The notes under the pieces: generated by a model | Seen by the model: the letters and a program-made list of their open reading frames with translations, nothing else | Told to the model about the DNA's origin: nothing | Databases searched by the model: none | Program-made: the position numbers and the translations under genes | In this document: positions 1 through 25,000 of the stretch, in pieces | Layout of the letters: each line of letters begins with the position of its first letter | Position numbering within the stretch: the first letter of the stretch is position 1 | From: Phalacrocorax aristotelis | Lineage: Eukaryota > Chordata > Aves > Suliformes > Phalacrocoracidae | Length of the DNA: 64,000 bases | Assembly (NCBI RefSeq): GCF_949628215.1 | Contig: NC_134276.1 | Span: forward strand, 35,017,226-35,081,225 | Direction of reading: 5' to 3'

Positions 1-3000
1 TTCTGTGGTGCTTTGAAAGGGAGGTATGAACTTACGAGGTTGTGGTAAACGTGCCTAGCCCTCATGCCACTGTGTCTTGGGAGTTCAGATACACCTGAAT
101 ATTCTAAGATTCTAGAAAGACCCATGAGCTGCAAATATTGGCAGCCTCTTGAAAGCCACTTCATTACTTGCTAACCATTGGATGCTGCTTTAAATTGGGT
201 ACTTTTCCTTGCATTCCTAATTATGTAGGCTTTTCCAGATTGTTGTTCTGTCTTTTTCTTTGTATTCGATATGTTATTTTACTTCAGTGAGAATTGGATG
301 AGCTTGGTAAAACAAAGGTGTTTTAAGAGGACAAGTGAAGTCTGCAGCTCTACAGTAATAAATGTATGTAAAAGATGATTGGAAACTAAGGAGGAAGAAG
401 GATGGATATATTCTCTTTCTCCTGAGGACTAGGAATCTAGGTTTTGCAGTGATAGTGGGAAAGTGTGGTGGGTTTTTGTCCTAGTATTGTTACTATACCT
501 GTGCAGTAGATAGATGTCAAGATTCTAAAATCTCACAAATCTTAAAAAGAGAGCTTGTTTTTGGATGTATGCCATAGCTAGGAACTTCAGAATGCCGTAC
601 TTGGCAGCCGTAGACTGCGACTACAGTCCTGACGTAACTGCAGTTTCTTCATGCGCTCAGATCATGATTATCCTATAGTGCAAGCTGGGCAGTGATTTCT
701 TTTTTAATCACTTTTAGCTTCAGAATGGACTGGTGTTTTCCAAAGCTCAAATTTTATGACCTTCAGAATTGAATGCTATCCTGATCTTTGAACACGATAA
801 GGGAGATGGATTGAATTTAGGAAGGTTTTTATGTGTGTCTTACCTCTTCACTCCCACTGAGCAACGCTTGCTTCTTGGGAGAGTTTCTGAAAGGGTATAC
901 TTGTGGCATATTTCAGTGAAGATTTGTTAGCTTCAGTGGGGAATTTCTTCCCCTTCAGACAATTCTGAGTAGCTAGTTGCTCGATATCTAGAGCATTTGC
1001 CATCTGTATGGGATGCTAACGTTGAAGTTGACTTGATTTGGAACAGGGACTTGAACTCGATTCTTCCTAGATAAGTGCCTTGCTGCTTCTTATTTATGCT
1101 CTGAAAGTCATTTCTTCCGTTCTAATGTAGAAGAAAGACAAATGTCTGAGTGCTTCACTTTGTGACAAAATTGGGTTCTTGTCTCCTGGCCAGCCTTGCT
1201 TTATAAATGTCATTCAGAGCACTTAACAGCGCTTAGCAAAGACTTGCTAGGGGAAAAGTCTAGATAAAAACTTCTTAAATAAAAATGAAAAGGTAATTTG
1301 AGGATGTTTTCTGCCAATCAAGTTCTTACTTACTGAAGAGAACACTGTAGGGGTTCCTCTGTCTATTTTCACTTTCAGAAAGTCCATGGGAATATTTCGT
1401 CAGATAAGCGCAATATATTCTTGTATTAAGTGGGTACTGTTTCAGTGCTTTGGGATTCAATTCACTTAGCTTAAGGCAAAAAGTAAAATCAAATGCGTTG
1501 GTACTTATGTACTCTTGAGGCATATGTAATGCAAATATAATGCTTTAGCTTCGGGCTAAAACTTGTAGCAATCAAGTGCTAGACCTCCTTGTTCATCTCA
1601 ATCCTGTGAGCAAAGTTTGCAGGTCTAAACGTAATTCTAGCATGTTTCTGAGCACAGACAGGTTATCTGTTTGTGTATATTCCACCCTAAAATTTAGGTG
1701 AACCAGTAATGGTGGTTTTTCTTGCTGTACAGGGGTATTGAGGCTTTTAGGGCAGGAAGGGTTGGATTAAAGCAAAAGCTTGGTGGGAAGTGCTTCATGA
1801 ACTTTGTGAACAGTACATGTTTTGTTCTTGGCAAAACACACAAAATGGTTCCAGAAGCACTGGGTTATGGGAAAGATAGTAGGGAGCTTGGCGGTTGAAT
1901 TGAGGCTGTGAAGGATATCTGTGACAAAGGGAATTTCCTTTGAGACCAGAGGGGATGAGCAGAATTCGTTACAGCACTGGCAATGAGTTGGCTGGAGACA
2001 GAGAACTGCCTGCAAGGACAGCGTGGATGATGTCTTCATTGTGCTCAAACTTTTCTGGAGGTTTTTTCCCAAGCCTTTTGGTCATCTGTAGATAGTACCG
2101 TCTAGAAGACCCTGGCAGTTTCACCTCAGTGCTCTGAGTTGTAGTCCTGTTGCAGATACAGGAACAGGACAGCAAGAGGTAACAGCAGCTTTCTGATTGA
2201 ATACCACAGATGGGATTACTCTCTGCTACTGTTCTGGGGGTCATAGAAAATGCCTGTCTGTTGTAGCTTAAGGCTGCCTCTCTCATCATTGGTATACGTG
2301 CAGTTATATAAGATCAGTTATGTAACTGATATATATATATGTAATATCAGTATACGTGCAGGTGTGAGATCAGTTGAACCTCTCAGAAGCAGAAGATGGT
2401 GGTGCTGCAGGTTCAGTCTAACTCTTGTCCTTTCTGAGCACAGATTCTGTCCACCCCAATGTGCCAATCAACAATCTGTTCTTTGCTAACTGTAGTTTTA
2501 TGTCTCTATACTTTTTTTTTTTTTTTTTGCACTGCATAGAACAAGTGACTAGTCTGTTCTTCACTGAAACTTTCTTGGAATTTATTCGTGCTGCAGCAGG
2601 GGCGACGTGTTACATGGGAGGCAGAAGACAGATCCCTCCCTTCCATGCCCCTCAGCTTCTTACTTTCTCAATGTAGATACAAGTGGAGGATGATTCCCAT
2701 ATCAAAAAGGGCAAAGGGAGAGACTCAGGTTCATACCTTGTAAGTGGGGAGAAAGCGGACTGTAGACGTAGAAGGGAGACTCCTCCTGTCTTCCCATCAC
2801 TGGCTTTCAGTCTTTTTAACTCTGTGGCTTTGTGGCCTGTTTTCCTTCTCTTTTGCACCAGCCTGAATTTATGCCCTTTTTGTGCTCTGATCTGCTCTGC
2901 CATCCTAATCCTCTCGTACCACAATAACATGGGTAATTAAGTTCTGAGGATAGTAGAATTACAGTGCTCTGACTAACATCCACCCACTTGTGGTGGGAAA

Positions 3001-5654
3001 CACCGCTGGTGACAAGCTCAGCCCTCTTCCTTTCTTCCTCCCCTAAATTTTGGCCAAAGGAAGGTTTTGAAATGGTTTCTGATAGTGCAGGGTCAGGTTC
3101 AAGGAACATCCCCCCCCCACCCCCAAATGCAGACGTGTTGTATCCTCTTTAGTGTGCAAGGTATTGTACTCGTGGTGGCAGTGGAAAACTTGTCTTCAAC
3201 GTTGGTAGTAAATGCTGTAAAATAGTGAGTGGGATGGCTGCGGATAGTTAGAACTGTAGTCTGAGCCACCGCTGCAGGGTATATTGCTACGTCTTTCCAT
3301 ACCATTGGATCATTGGTTTTATTGTCATTCCTATGTTGCCTCAGAACATTTCCTTCAAAATTAGATGTTGTGCTTAAAAAAGAGCTGCAGCAAGAGATCT
3401 TTGGGTTTTTTTTCCTCTTTGAATCCGATACATAGGTAAATAAAAAAGTGCTTACTTGAAGCATGAGTTGGGGAAGGCGTTTTGTTGAATATCTTTTCGA
3501 AATGGATAAATTGTGCCCTCTGTGTTGTACTTAGGCAGTATTGTAGTTCTGGCGATTTTACTAGTTTAGTTGAGGCCATGTAAGTAGTGTATCTGCTTCT
3601 CCTGTGATCATTGGTGCTTTCCTGGCGTGGTGCGTACAGAAGAGGTCTCGAGACGTACATGCGGTATTTAGTTTATGCTGTATGCTGCTGTATACAGTTT
3701 AACGCATCCATGAGTAGCACGCTTTTTTTTTACTTCTTATATGCTTTGTGACTGCCTGTACAAAACAACTGGTACAAGTTTTTATTTAGGAAGCGTTAAT
3801 TTTGTTAAGAACGTGTAGATATGGAAATCACCTACAAGACCGGGTTTTTTAGCGTCTTCTGAAGACTTTTGTTTTTTTACTGGGGGGACGCAAGGAGAAG
3901 CAGCCTGTGGGTTGCCTCGAGATAGCCTAAAACGCAAAAGACAGCAGCAACCTAGTTTGTATATAGTTACATTTCCTTTTCTTTGCCTTCAATATTTCAC
4001 TTGCTAATCCCCTTGTTTTCCTCTCCAGACAGTTCTTGAACATGTACATAAAGGTCCTGTTACACTTTCTACTTTGAAAAAAGCACAGAAAGCGATTGCC
4101 ATTTTTTAAACATATTTGTTTAATCTGCAGTAAAAAAAAAGGAAAACCGACTTTTCTAAGCATATGAATGACGTACTTCTAAAACAACATAATGATCAAG
4201 GTCATTTTAATTTTAAAAAGCAGAAACTCAAATTTAACAGGCCTTGAAATCCCATTTTAAGAAGTTTTAAATGTAAATATTTCAAAGCAAGTCTGTTCTT
4301 CAGATTAAGGGAAGGTGAAGCTTATATTTAAAAAAAAGCTACAATAGAACAAAATACTGAATTCTATTTTCATTCTCATTTAACACTTTGCTTTTTAGAT
4401 ATGCAGTTTAGCATCCCACATGAGGTTGTCTTTATTTTCTTTAAGCCACGATTATGTCAAATTAATTCCTCTTTTCTGTGTGTCACGCAGTGTTAATAAC
4501 ATTACTAGGCTTGCAGTATCGCCAGAGCTGTTTAGTCACAAGAATGAATGCTCCAGAAAGTGACCTTTTAAGAAAAATTGGACCATGCTGTTTATAAAGC
4601 CCATCTACATGGGCTTTATAAACGCAATGGTAGGGTTCAAGATGTGTGGTATGGATGAAGGCAGTGTAATACCTCTGTCTTTGTTTTTCAAGGCTAGAAA
4701 TCCTAAGTCATTCCATTTTTCTAAGTGTTTCAGCTTAGTACCTTCCTAAAGATTTAATATGTAATAGGATCATTCCCAAGAATTGCAGAGTTTGCCTAAG
4801 CAAAAGGGGTGAAGTTAGAAACACACACACACCTTTTTTTTTCCTTTCTTTTTTTTTTCCTCCGTACTGGTAAGCAGTTTCTCTTGCAGGGAATGGAGGT
4901 TAGCTTCAGCGAAGCTAAAGGAGCTAGCGTGAATGGCTGTTATCCATGTGGAATAAAGAGGGGTTGTAATCTTGTGTCAAAAGTGTCTCGTTCAAGGATT
5001 TATAAATACAGTGGCTGTTGTAGATTCTGAAGGGTCTTGAGACTCTTTGGTCTGCAACTGCATGTAAATACTTTTTGCTGTAGTAGCTGGATAGCAGATA
5101 CTTGTTAGACACCACAGTGGTATCATGGATACAAGATTCTTGATTCTGGGGCTTCTTTGATGTTGGGATGTGTGAAGGGTTTTGATTCTGCGGCCACGCA
5201 CATTCCCTTCCGCAGCCCCTTTTCCTGCTGTTTGTTTCCGATTTAGCACAATGTGCGCTTTCCCGTGTCCCCCAGAGCAGCTTTGTGGGAAAGGTATGCT
5301 GTAATTGGTTTATAACCATTCATAATGACCTGGCAACTCAGTATGAATAGCAACGGGGAGCAACTTAAGTTGTGATTTATTTAAGTAAACTACATGGATG
5401 AAAGGTACTCCCAAGTGTGCAAGTTGAGCTAGTTGCCTAATTGGACGTAAATTTTCACATCTAGTTCGGAGAGAGGGTTTTGTTGTGAAAGGCTGAATTT
5501 GGGGTTATGGGCAAGCTTCTGGGCTGCTTAACCAGTTTGTGAGAGAAGTTTAATATTGTCTTTTTTGGGGCTGTCTTAGTTTTTGAATTCAGTAAGTGCT
5601 AGTATACCCTTGTCACTTGTAAAGCTAATGGAATATTAACTTAAGATTATTTTT
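1..5654. other. AT-rich non-coding region 3' of CNMD; no exon recognised
   Basis: I find no open frame here with recognisable protein similarity; all frames are short and interrupted. The stretch lies beyond the 3' end of CNMD. In the conserved amniote order the next gene would be SUGT1, convergent on the plus strand, so the left part could be its 3' UTR or downstream flank. I looked for a C-terminal SUGT1 coding segment and did not find one. Plus-strand AATAAA hexamers at 357-362 and 1278-1283 could serve such a transcript, but AT-rich sequence contains these by chance. Local structure includes a TA microsatellite at 2329-2341 between two diverged copies of a short direct repeat (about 2292-2319 and 2349-2375), a C-run at 3110-3124, and a perfect hairpin at 4582-4631. 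Confidence 0.5.
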
Positions 5655-17934
<12,280 letters not shown>

Positions 17935-18130
17935 GGCTGCCGCCAGTGGGAGACCTGCCCCGGGCTCCGCCGCCGCCCCGCTCCCGGCCCCGACGGGGGG
18001 GGCAGCACCGCCCCGGCCCGCCCCGGCCCCGGCCCCGGCCCCGGCCCGGGGAGGGGGGACACACACAGCACCGCCCCCTCCCTGGGCACAATGGGTCCCT
18101 TGAGCTGCCCGGCAGCCGTCGGAGCTCGCA
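17935..18130 (-). promoter_or_regulatory. CNMD: CNMD 5' UTR and CpG-rich proximal promoter
   Basis: The sequence immediately 5' of the CNMD start codon is extremely GC-rich, part of a CpG-island-like region from about 17340 to 18130. It has several GC boxes (for example CCGCCCCCTCCC on the plus strand near 18071) but no clear TATA box, consistent with a TATA-less CpG promoter. At 18021-18044 the minus strand carries four pure GGGGCC hexamers, with imperfect copies flanking them. The transcription start cannot be placed from sequence alone. Confidence 0.6.
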
Positions 18131-18690
18131 GGCGCTGCCACCCCCCTATCCCAGCCCCGTGTGTCCCCCCCAACCCACCCCCGGGGCTTGCCTCCCCCTT
18201 TGCAGATGGGGAAGCAGAGGTGTAGGGGATACACCCTACACCCACCACCCCCCCCATGCCATTGCCGAGAGGAGAGGTGTCCCGGCAGACAGGCGGCTGT
18301 CGAAAAAAATCAGCTTTTAAAATAGAACAACATTTTAACTGCTGCTTTTTTTTTTTTTTTTTTTTTTTAACACTTGCCAGAGGAATTCACAAGCGCTGGA
18401 GCTGACAAGCTGCTGTTCGGTGACTGCTCTGCAAAACACCTCACTGTGTGGCACAAGCAAACAGCTCTGCCGCCGGCTGAGCCCCCGGCTCGAGGCTGGG
18501 CACAGCCTGGGAAAAGGTGCAGTGAGCCCTGGCCTGGCACAGGCTCAGTGGGGGCAAAGCACAAGGGGTAATTTTGTCTTTTCATTCAAAAAGGTCATGG
18601 GCACCTAAAGTGGATGTATCCCTGGGATTTCTTCCATTTCCTCGTCACTCATGATGCTGCGTTGGGTTTTTTGAGCATCTGGCATACAGT
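18131..18690. other. Upstream flank of CNMD
   Basis: No coding sequence is recognised. A T-run of about 24 nt lies at 18345-18368. The region is moderately GC-rich up to 18290 and otherwise ordinary intergenic sequence. Confidence 0.6.
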
Positions 18691-18738
18691 AGGATCACAG
18701 GGGAATTTGGGTTGGAAGGGACGTTCATCTGCATCTAT
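18691..18738 (-). mobile_element. Short CR1 3'-end remnant
   Basis: The plus strand reads GGATCACAGG then TTTGGGTTGGAAGGGACGTT, which is the reverse complement of the CR1 terminus (AACGTCCCTTCCAACCCAAA, then CTGTGATCC). About 48 bp is recognisable and the element is on the minus strand. Confidence 0.7.
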
Positions 18739-21700
18739 TTGGCCATTCTAATATTGTACATGGGAAGCTTAAACTCAGGGCTACAACTGGCTAGGCATGT
18801 ATGTCAGTGTGTCTGTCCATGTCCGTGTGCCCTTCATGCACCGTATGGACCTCCTGCCTGTACATAAATGCTCATGCGTGTGCCTGCGTGTGCCCTCTTT
18901 GATGCTGGAAAACAAGTAGCGCTGGACCCCTTTGGGGCTGACATTATTAAACACAGAGCAGAGTAGCCTTCATCAGGCTGGAAGCAAAGGGAAAAAATAT
19001 CAACTGCAAAAATAAGAGCGAAGGGGGCAGTCTGGGTTGTGCTCAGCCCTGTCCTGCCCTGCCCACCTTGCCCTGCCTTGCCCTTTTTGCTCAGTTCCAG
19101 TTTCCCAGACAGGCAACAGCACTGGAGTGGGGGACTGTTAAACTGAGGAGACCCTGACACGTGGGACCCACATCACTCTGGAGCAGTGCCTACACTAACC
19201 AACTCTCCAACAGCAAATTTTTCTCAAAGTGTGCATCTCCGTTTATATTTCTCTTTCCCTCTCTTCTCTATTTTGCTCATCTGGCAGGTTTATGTCTCCT
19301 TACTCAGTTGTTGCACGCCACAGACATCTCCCCCCCATCTTAAACCTTCTGGGATCTTGACAGCAGAGGTCAGGCGATAAGCCTGTCCCACCGTGGCTCA
19401 TCCCAGATCTGCATGCCTCGAAGAGGCAGGTTTGGCTCCTGCAGTTGATTTCCTACACTTGCCTCTCCTCTGCGCCCCACTCCATAACTGCAAAAATCTT
19501 TGCTGTTTCTCATGTCCAAATCTCCCCACTGACGGGACCCGTAGCTTAAAAATCAACATCAAGCAATGCAAAAGTGGAAGAAGCTCAGGCCCTGCTGATC
19601 ACCTTGCCTCCGCATGCCTGGGGACTGAACCCCAGACACAAAATCCCCATTTTCCTTCCCTTCCAACCCATATTCATCCTTCCTGATGATTACTGTCGTT
19701 AACGATCAGACCTTAAACACAAATTTAACGGGCATAGTTACTGCTGAAAATAAACACAATCACAGCTCATTAACTCGAAAGCGAAGCCTACTGTGCAACT
19801 TCCTAAACTAGGGCATATTCCAGCCCGCTCTCGAATGACATACTGTGGTAGGTTGGGGCTAATAATAAGATTATGATCCTCTTCATTAGCAAGTATTTTG
19901 TTACACCAAAAATCTCGTGAATGGATATGTCTATCTTAGCAAAATGTGAGAATCCCAGCCTTTGATCTCAAGCCTCCATTTAGCATTGCTGCTTTAAAAA
20001 GACAGATTTATTTTAAGGCTCCTGTGCTCATCTCCTGTGGGAAAACGTGCCAGGGAGGGAGCGTTTACCCAGGGAGTGCTGCTGCTCACTGGGGTTCGGC
20101 TCGTTTGAGCCGCATCCCTGCAACTGAGGTGGGGGAGCAGCTGCCCCCCATCCTGGTACCGATCTGAGCGCCCAACGGCTCCTTCCCCAGGATGCGAACG
20201 GAAGGATGGAGGGAGGCTGTGCCATTTTGGCTAGCGAAGGGGTGGCCGAGGGCATGGGGTCGAGGAGGAGCGTTAGCAAAGACGTTATCGGTGCAAGAAT
20301 GAATGGGTGTAATTAGGACTTCTGTGCTGGATATTCGCAGAGGTACCTTCGCTCCAGGTGCTGTGTAGTGAAGTGCTGTATCACCCCCGGAAAGGTGAAG
20401 GGTGGGGTCAGAGGGCTTGTCGCTAGTGGGACCCCCCACCCTACTGACGGGGCAGTGGTGGTCCTGGCAGGGTTTGGCTGGGGCAGACTCCTGCGATCCC
20501 AAGCGATGGTGCCTGCAAAGGGCCGGTCTCCAGGGACGGGCACCCGGCTGCCAGGCCTCGGTGGGCTGGGGCGTGAGCTGCGTCCTGCTTCCATGAGGAG
20601 GTGTGGGTGGGCGAAGTGGTCCTTTGGGAGGGAGCTGCTCTGCCCAAACCCTGGGAGAGAAGCTGTGCAGCGTTTCCTCCTCAAATCAAGGTGCTAATCC
20701 CCCGAATAATCCTCCAAACATATTTTTCTCATGCAGGGAACAATCCCAGATTTTTTTTTCCCCAACTCAGAGCATCACTGCCTCTTCTTCTTTTGTTCCA
20801 CAGGCAGAAGAAGAGCAGCATAAAATTTAAAGCAGACAGAAGAGAAAAATTTTTTTCCTGTTATATGGTTTGTAGCTTACCACCTGTAGTTAACCCCTGT
20901 GCTCATGCTTTGCCTTTTGTGTGGGCATATATCTGTTTTCCTCGGAGAGTGCGGCGAGCGCATCTTTTGCAGCTTGATTGATTAGGTGACAAGAGAGAAA
21001 ACAGGATTTCTTTTTTTAGGCAGATGCAAATCCGTACAAGCAACCCAGCATTCAGCAGCTCCAGACGCTCACTGCGGAGCGCAAAGATGAGTGCAACAGC
21101 CAGTGTTTGCAGGGCTTACGACAAAAAAACGTGACTTGCCTTTCACTGGCTGAATTCTTTATTTGCAATAAAGATGATGATGATACTGGTGTCGGAGCTC
21201 AGTCTCCTCTCTAAATAACATGTGTGTGCTCAGCTGGGTTAAGCCAACTTCTGAGACTGGAAATCATAATAACAGTCTTTTCCAGGACAGCCTTTCTGGT
21301 CATCTAATACTATTATCCTCTGGGCTGAAAAGCATTCCAGAGTACTTGGAGTGCTACGATGAATGTGAGGTTGCTTAGCTGATAGTCCTGGCTTGTCTCA
21401 AGGAAGCACATTTTCTCATTATTTTTCAGTTTAAAGAAAAGGTTTAGAAGGAGGAATGGAAATACTAAAAATGAGAAGGATTTGGTGATGCTGTGTGCCT
21501 TTCTGTAAGTCTCTTGTGGTGCCTTATGCGTTTTATCTTCATTTTCTAAGTGTCCTGAATAGTTATTCGAACTCTGTGATGGCCTGAACAGAAATTTGTG
21601 AGGGCTACTGAGACTGGGAACCTGATCCATTGCTCTGCTTTTTCATGAGTTTACACCACCATAACATGGTGCTGATTCAGGTCCCACTTACTCGATGTCT

Positions 21701-21860
21701 CTTCAAAATAACCAAAGTCCTTTGGAGAAAACGGTCCTACAGAAAAATAAAACCTTGGCTGTGGTATTTAACCTGTGACAGCCTGAGGATTTTGAAAAAC
21801 TATAAGGTTTCTTTCTGGCAGCGAGACCAAAGGATGAAAAACCATGTATGTGTGTCATTG
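18739..21860. other. Intergenic region between CNMD and PCDH8, part 1
   Basis: I see no gene or dated repeat. Short open frames here have no recognisable product and change composition with local GC content (GC-rich at about 20030-20700, AT-rich at about 20700-21600). Confidence 0.55.
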
Positions 21861-21864
21861 AGGG

Positions 21865-22046
21865 TGCCAGAGCAGTGGCACAGGCTGCCCAGGGAGGCTG
21901 TGGAGTCTCCTTCCCTGGAGACATTCAGATCCCACCTGGACGCATTCCTGTGCCCCCTGCTCTGGGTGTCCCTGCTCAAGCAGGGGGGTTGGACAAGATG
22001 ACCTCCAGAGGCCCCTTCCAACCCCTGCCATTCTGTGGTTCTGTGA
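21865..22046 (+). mobile_element. CR1 LINE 3' end, about 180 bp
   Basis: A well-preserved CR1 3' segment on the plus strand: GCACAGGCTGCCCAGGGAGG, CTGTGGAGTCTCCTTCCCTG, GGGGGGTTGGACAAGATGAC, CCCCTTCCAACCC, then CATTCTGTGGTTCTGTGA. It is the least diverged CR1 copy in the window and is 5'-truncated. Confidence 0.92.
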
Positions 22047-25000
22047 TCACCACAGCTCTTGTCTCTGTGATGGCCCTGGGTATTGTGTTGCCCCTGGGAT
22101 ACTCGCTTTTCCTCTTCTCTTCTCCTGCCCTGTACACAGGGCATGCCAATGCTGCCCCTCCCCCCCACTTTGGCCAACAACAGACAAAATTTCAAACACC
22201 AAACCCATTGTTTTTCCTGGTAGGCTGGGAAATTCTCCCTGGAAAGCAACGTGCCTTGCTCTGATGCTACTCTCTAGAGAAGATGGGCACCTCCGTTTGC
22301 TCTGCTTGGGGTGCAGCCCCAGCAGGATGGCATGGCACAGCTGAGCTGGCCCCCCTTGAAGGGATGGCCTGAAACATGCTCTGTGCAGGATCTTGCTCAT
22401 CCTGAATCCTTCCTCTGATCTCCTGTGGTCGGGGGAGGACATATGGCCCATCGCGGTTTGCTCTTCCTCACCCCAGGACACTAAAGGCTGATTTGTTTTT
22501 CCCCAGGGCTGAATCCCATCTATCCATATGTCTTCATCTTATTCTTCTTAATTTAGCTAGTGGCTGTGCCTTCTGTTTTCCTGGAATTAAAGAAATAAAA
22601 TGAAATAACTAGCTGTCGTTACATACTTTCATTCTTACCTTTAACGATGTGGTCTCTTTTGTAGCTATTCTGTGTAAATTGCTCATAGGCTACTTCCTTT
22701 CTTAACCTCCAACCACGGCTTTGTGCTTTGGAGGTAGTTATTATCTTAAACAACTTGGTAGCATCAATCTGTTTCTTTCCCAGAGGCTTCTTTACACTTT
22801 GATGAGAAATCTGCTAAGTTTCTTTTTGTTTTGTAGCAAAGGCCGAACATAGCTTTTTTTATTCCCCCTCAGCCAAAAGCACCCATGAATCAACTATATT
22901 TCTCTTTTTCGATCTATGCACTGTTCTTCTAATAATTTCATGACCCGACTTTAGAGAATATTTCCAATGAGATTGTCCCGGAGGCGCCTGCAGCACCAGA
23001 ATGATTTTCACAAATCCAATCTCTTGAAACGTATATTTTACTTGCCCTTCTGACAACACTTTAAACATTTTTTTTTTTCTGCTTTCATTACCTTTGTGAG
23101 ACATTTGCCCGGGTTGATTCTAGCAAGTTTAATCCTTATTCACCTACGCTCTGTTCTTTCATTTAGCTTCTTACATCAGGCTTTTTTTGATCCAATCTAT
23201 AGTACTTCTTCGCCTGGATTCAGATCTCTACTTAAAAGAAAAAAATTCTCCCAAAAAACCCTCCCTCACATCAGATTTAAGAAACTAAAGCTGGGAGAGT
23301 GAAAGAACCAATAAACAACCATGTCTTCTGCTAAATTTTAGTGCTGCGTTGATTTTTTTTTTTGTCACTTCACATCCTTTTTCTTGAGACTGCTGGTCCT
23401 CAGAAATGACCACGGAGACTATGACATGTCCATCAAGGTGGTCCAGGGCCTCTCTGTTCCCCACTGAAGGCTGAGAGAGCTGCATTCCCTCTGGGGACCT
23501 CTGTGCTTAGGGTGGGTCATGGCGGAGAAAATGGGTAAGTTCTCACTGGAAAATCCAGCAGACAGTGCCATAGCTTAATGGGTGGCATGGACTGCTTGGA
23601 TAAATATTTCCCTGAGAGATAAAAGATAGGGTAGATAGACACCAAGAGCAATCATAATTTCTGGGTGTTCACTGTTCTTCCTCCATGGCTTTCCTTATGA
23701 AATCAAGCTCTAGCAACAACAACAATAATAATTTTGGCCTGGCTAGAGCCAAATCTCCTTTCCCAAAGATGTGATTTGATAAGCCTGGAGCAGTGGGGTC
23801 CTCATGCATGTCCGGTGTGGACTGCTGAGGGGAGAAAATGCTTGAGAAATAACATGAAAAAAGCTGTGAACCTTTCACCTTGGACAGCCTGGAAGAGCGG
23901 GGGATGGAGGAAGGAATGACATCCCCTGAACCTGGAGGCCAGGTGAGGTAGAAGAAGGGATGGTGAGTTCCCGGGAAGAGCTGGCTGCCATGGGGGTCAC
24001 AGCTGTGGCTGCCTCCAGGACCCCCAGCACAGCCCTGTTTCTCAGGGCTTGCCCCATGGTGCCACAAGCAGCCATTTCCATGGTGCTCCCTAATCCCCAA
24101 AAAGGGGAACTGTCAAGTAATTTAAGCGCCACATGTCATAGCCCATCTGCTCTGGGCCATGCACGGCATGGGGGAGAGCTGAGGAGCTGGAAAACACCAC
24201 TGCAGGAAACCAGACTAATTGGAGAGGGGTGACAGTGGCCTCTGCCCACCAGTTGGACCATGGGGTCCTGCGAGAAGAGTTATCTTGCAGAGAGCTAGAT
24301 AGAGGTTCTGCAGTATTACGCTAGGGGGAGAGAACTGCCTTGCAGCTGCTCTGTCTTACTCTCTTTGAAGGTCTCCACCATATGTGGCCTCGGTGGCTCC
24401 AAGGAGATGCTCAAGTTAGCTGATTTCCTTGCCTTTGCCCACAGAAAGCCAAACTTGTCCTTGGTCGTGACCACACATGGCTCCCCACTTCTGCAAGGAG
24501 GTGGCTGCAGCTGCCCCAGAGCATCCTGTTGCCCTGAGGGAAGGGTGCCCTTCCCGGCCGGGACCAGCAAGTGGCTCTGTGGAGCGATGTCCTCCGTGCA
24601 AGTTTGGCCTAATGAAAAGAGCTTTGTTCCCCCACAGCCTGCACTTGTTGGCGCTGAAGAAACCTGGCCCCCAGCTGTGGCAATACTGGTTTTAAAGGCA
24701 GAGGTGACTGGCATAGCCTTTGCTCTGTGGTCGAGATGTAGCCGGGTGGTCCCTCGTGTGATGAATTAATGTGTGCAGAGGTTGGAGGAAGGCTTAAAGC
24801 ACTGAGCATTTCTCTCACCTTCTGAGGATAATGCATTTTAAAGACCATCTTGGGTTTGCCTGCAATGTGATTTGTTTAATTATTTAAAGCCTGTTAGCAT
24901 ATTTTCCTCAAGGGATGTAAAATCCTCAGCGAAAGGATCCTTATACCAGAACAGAGATCTCTGTTGTACGCTGAAGGCCTGGGCTCACACCCAGCCACCC

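Noticed and set aside
1-1300. Terminal exon of SUGT1
   Set aside because: Expected from synteny, but no nucleotide segment encodes its C-terminus, so only a possible 3' UTR or flank is noted.
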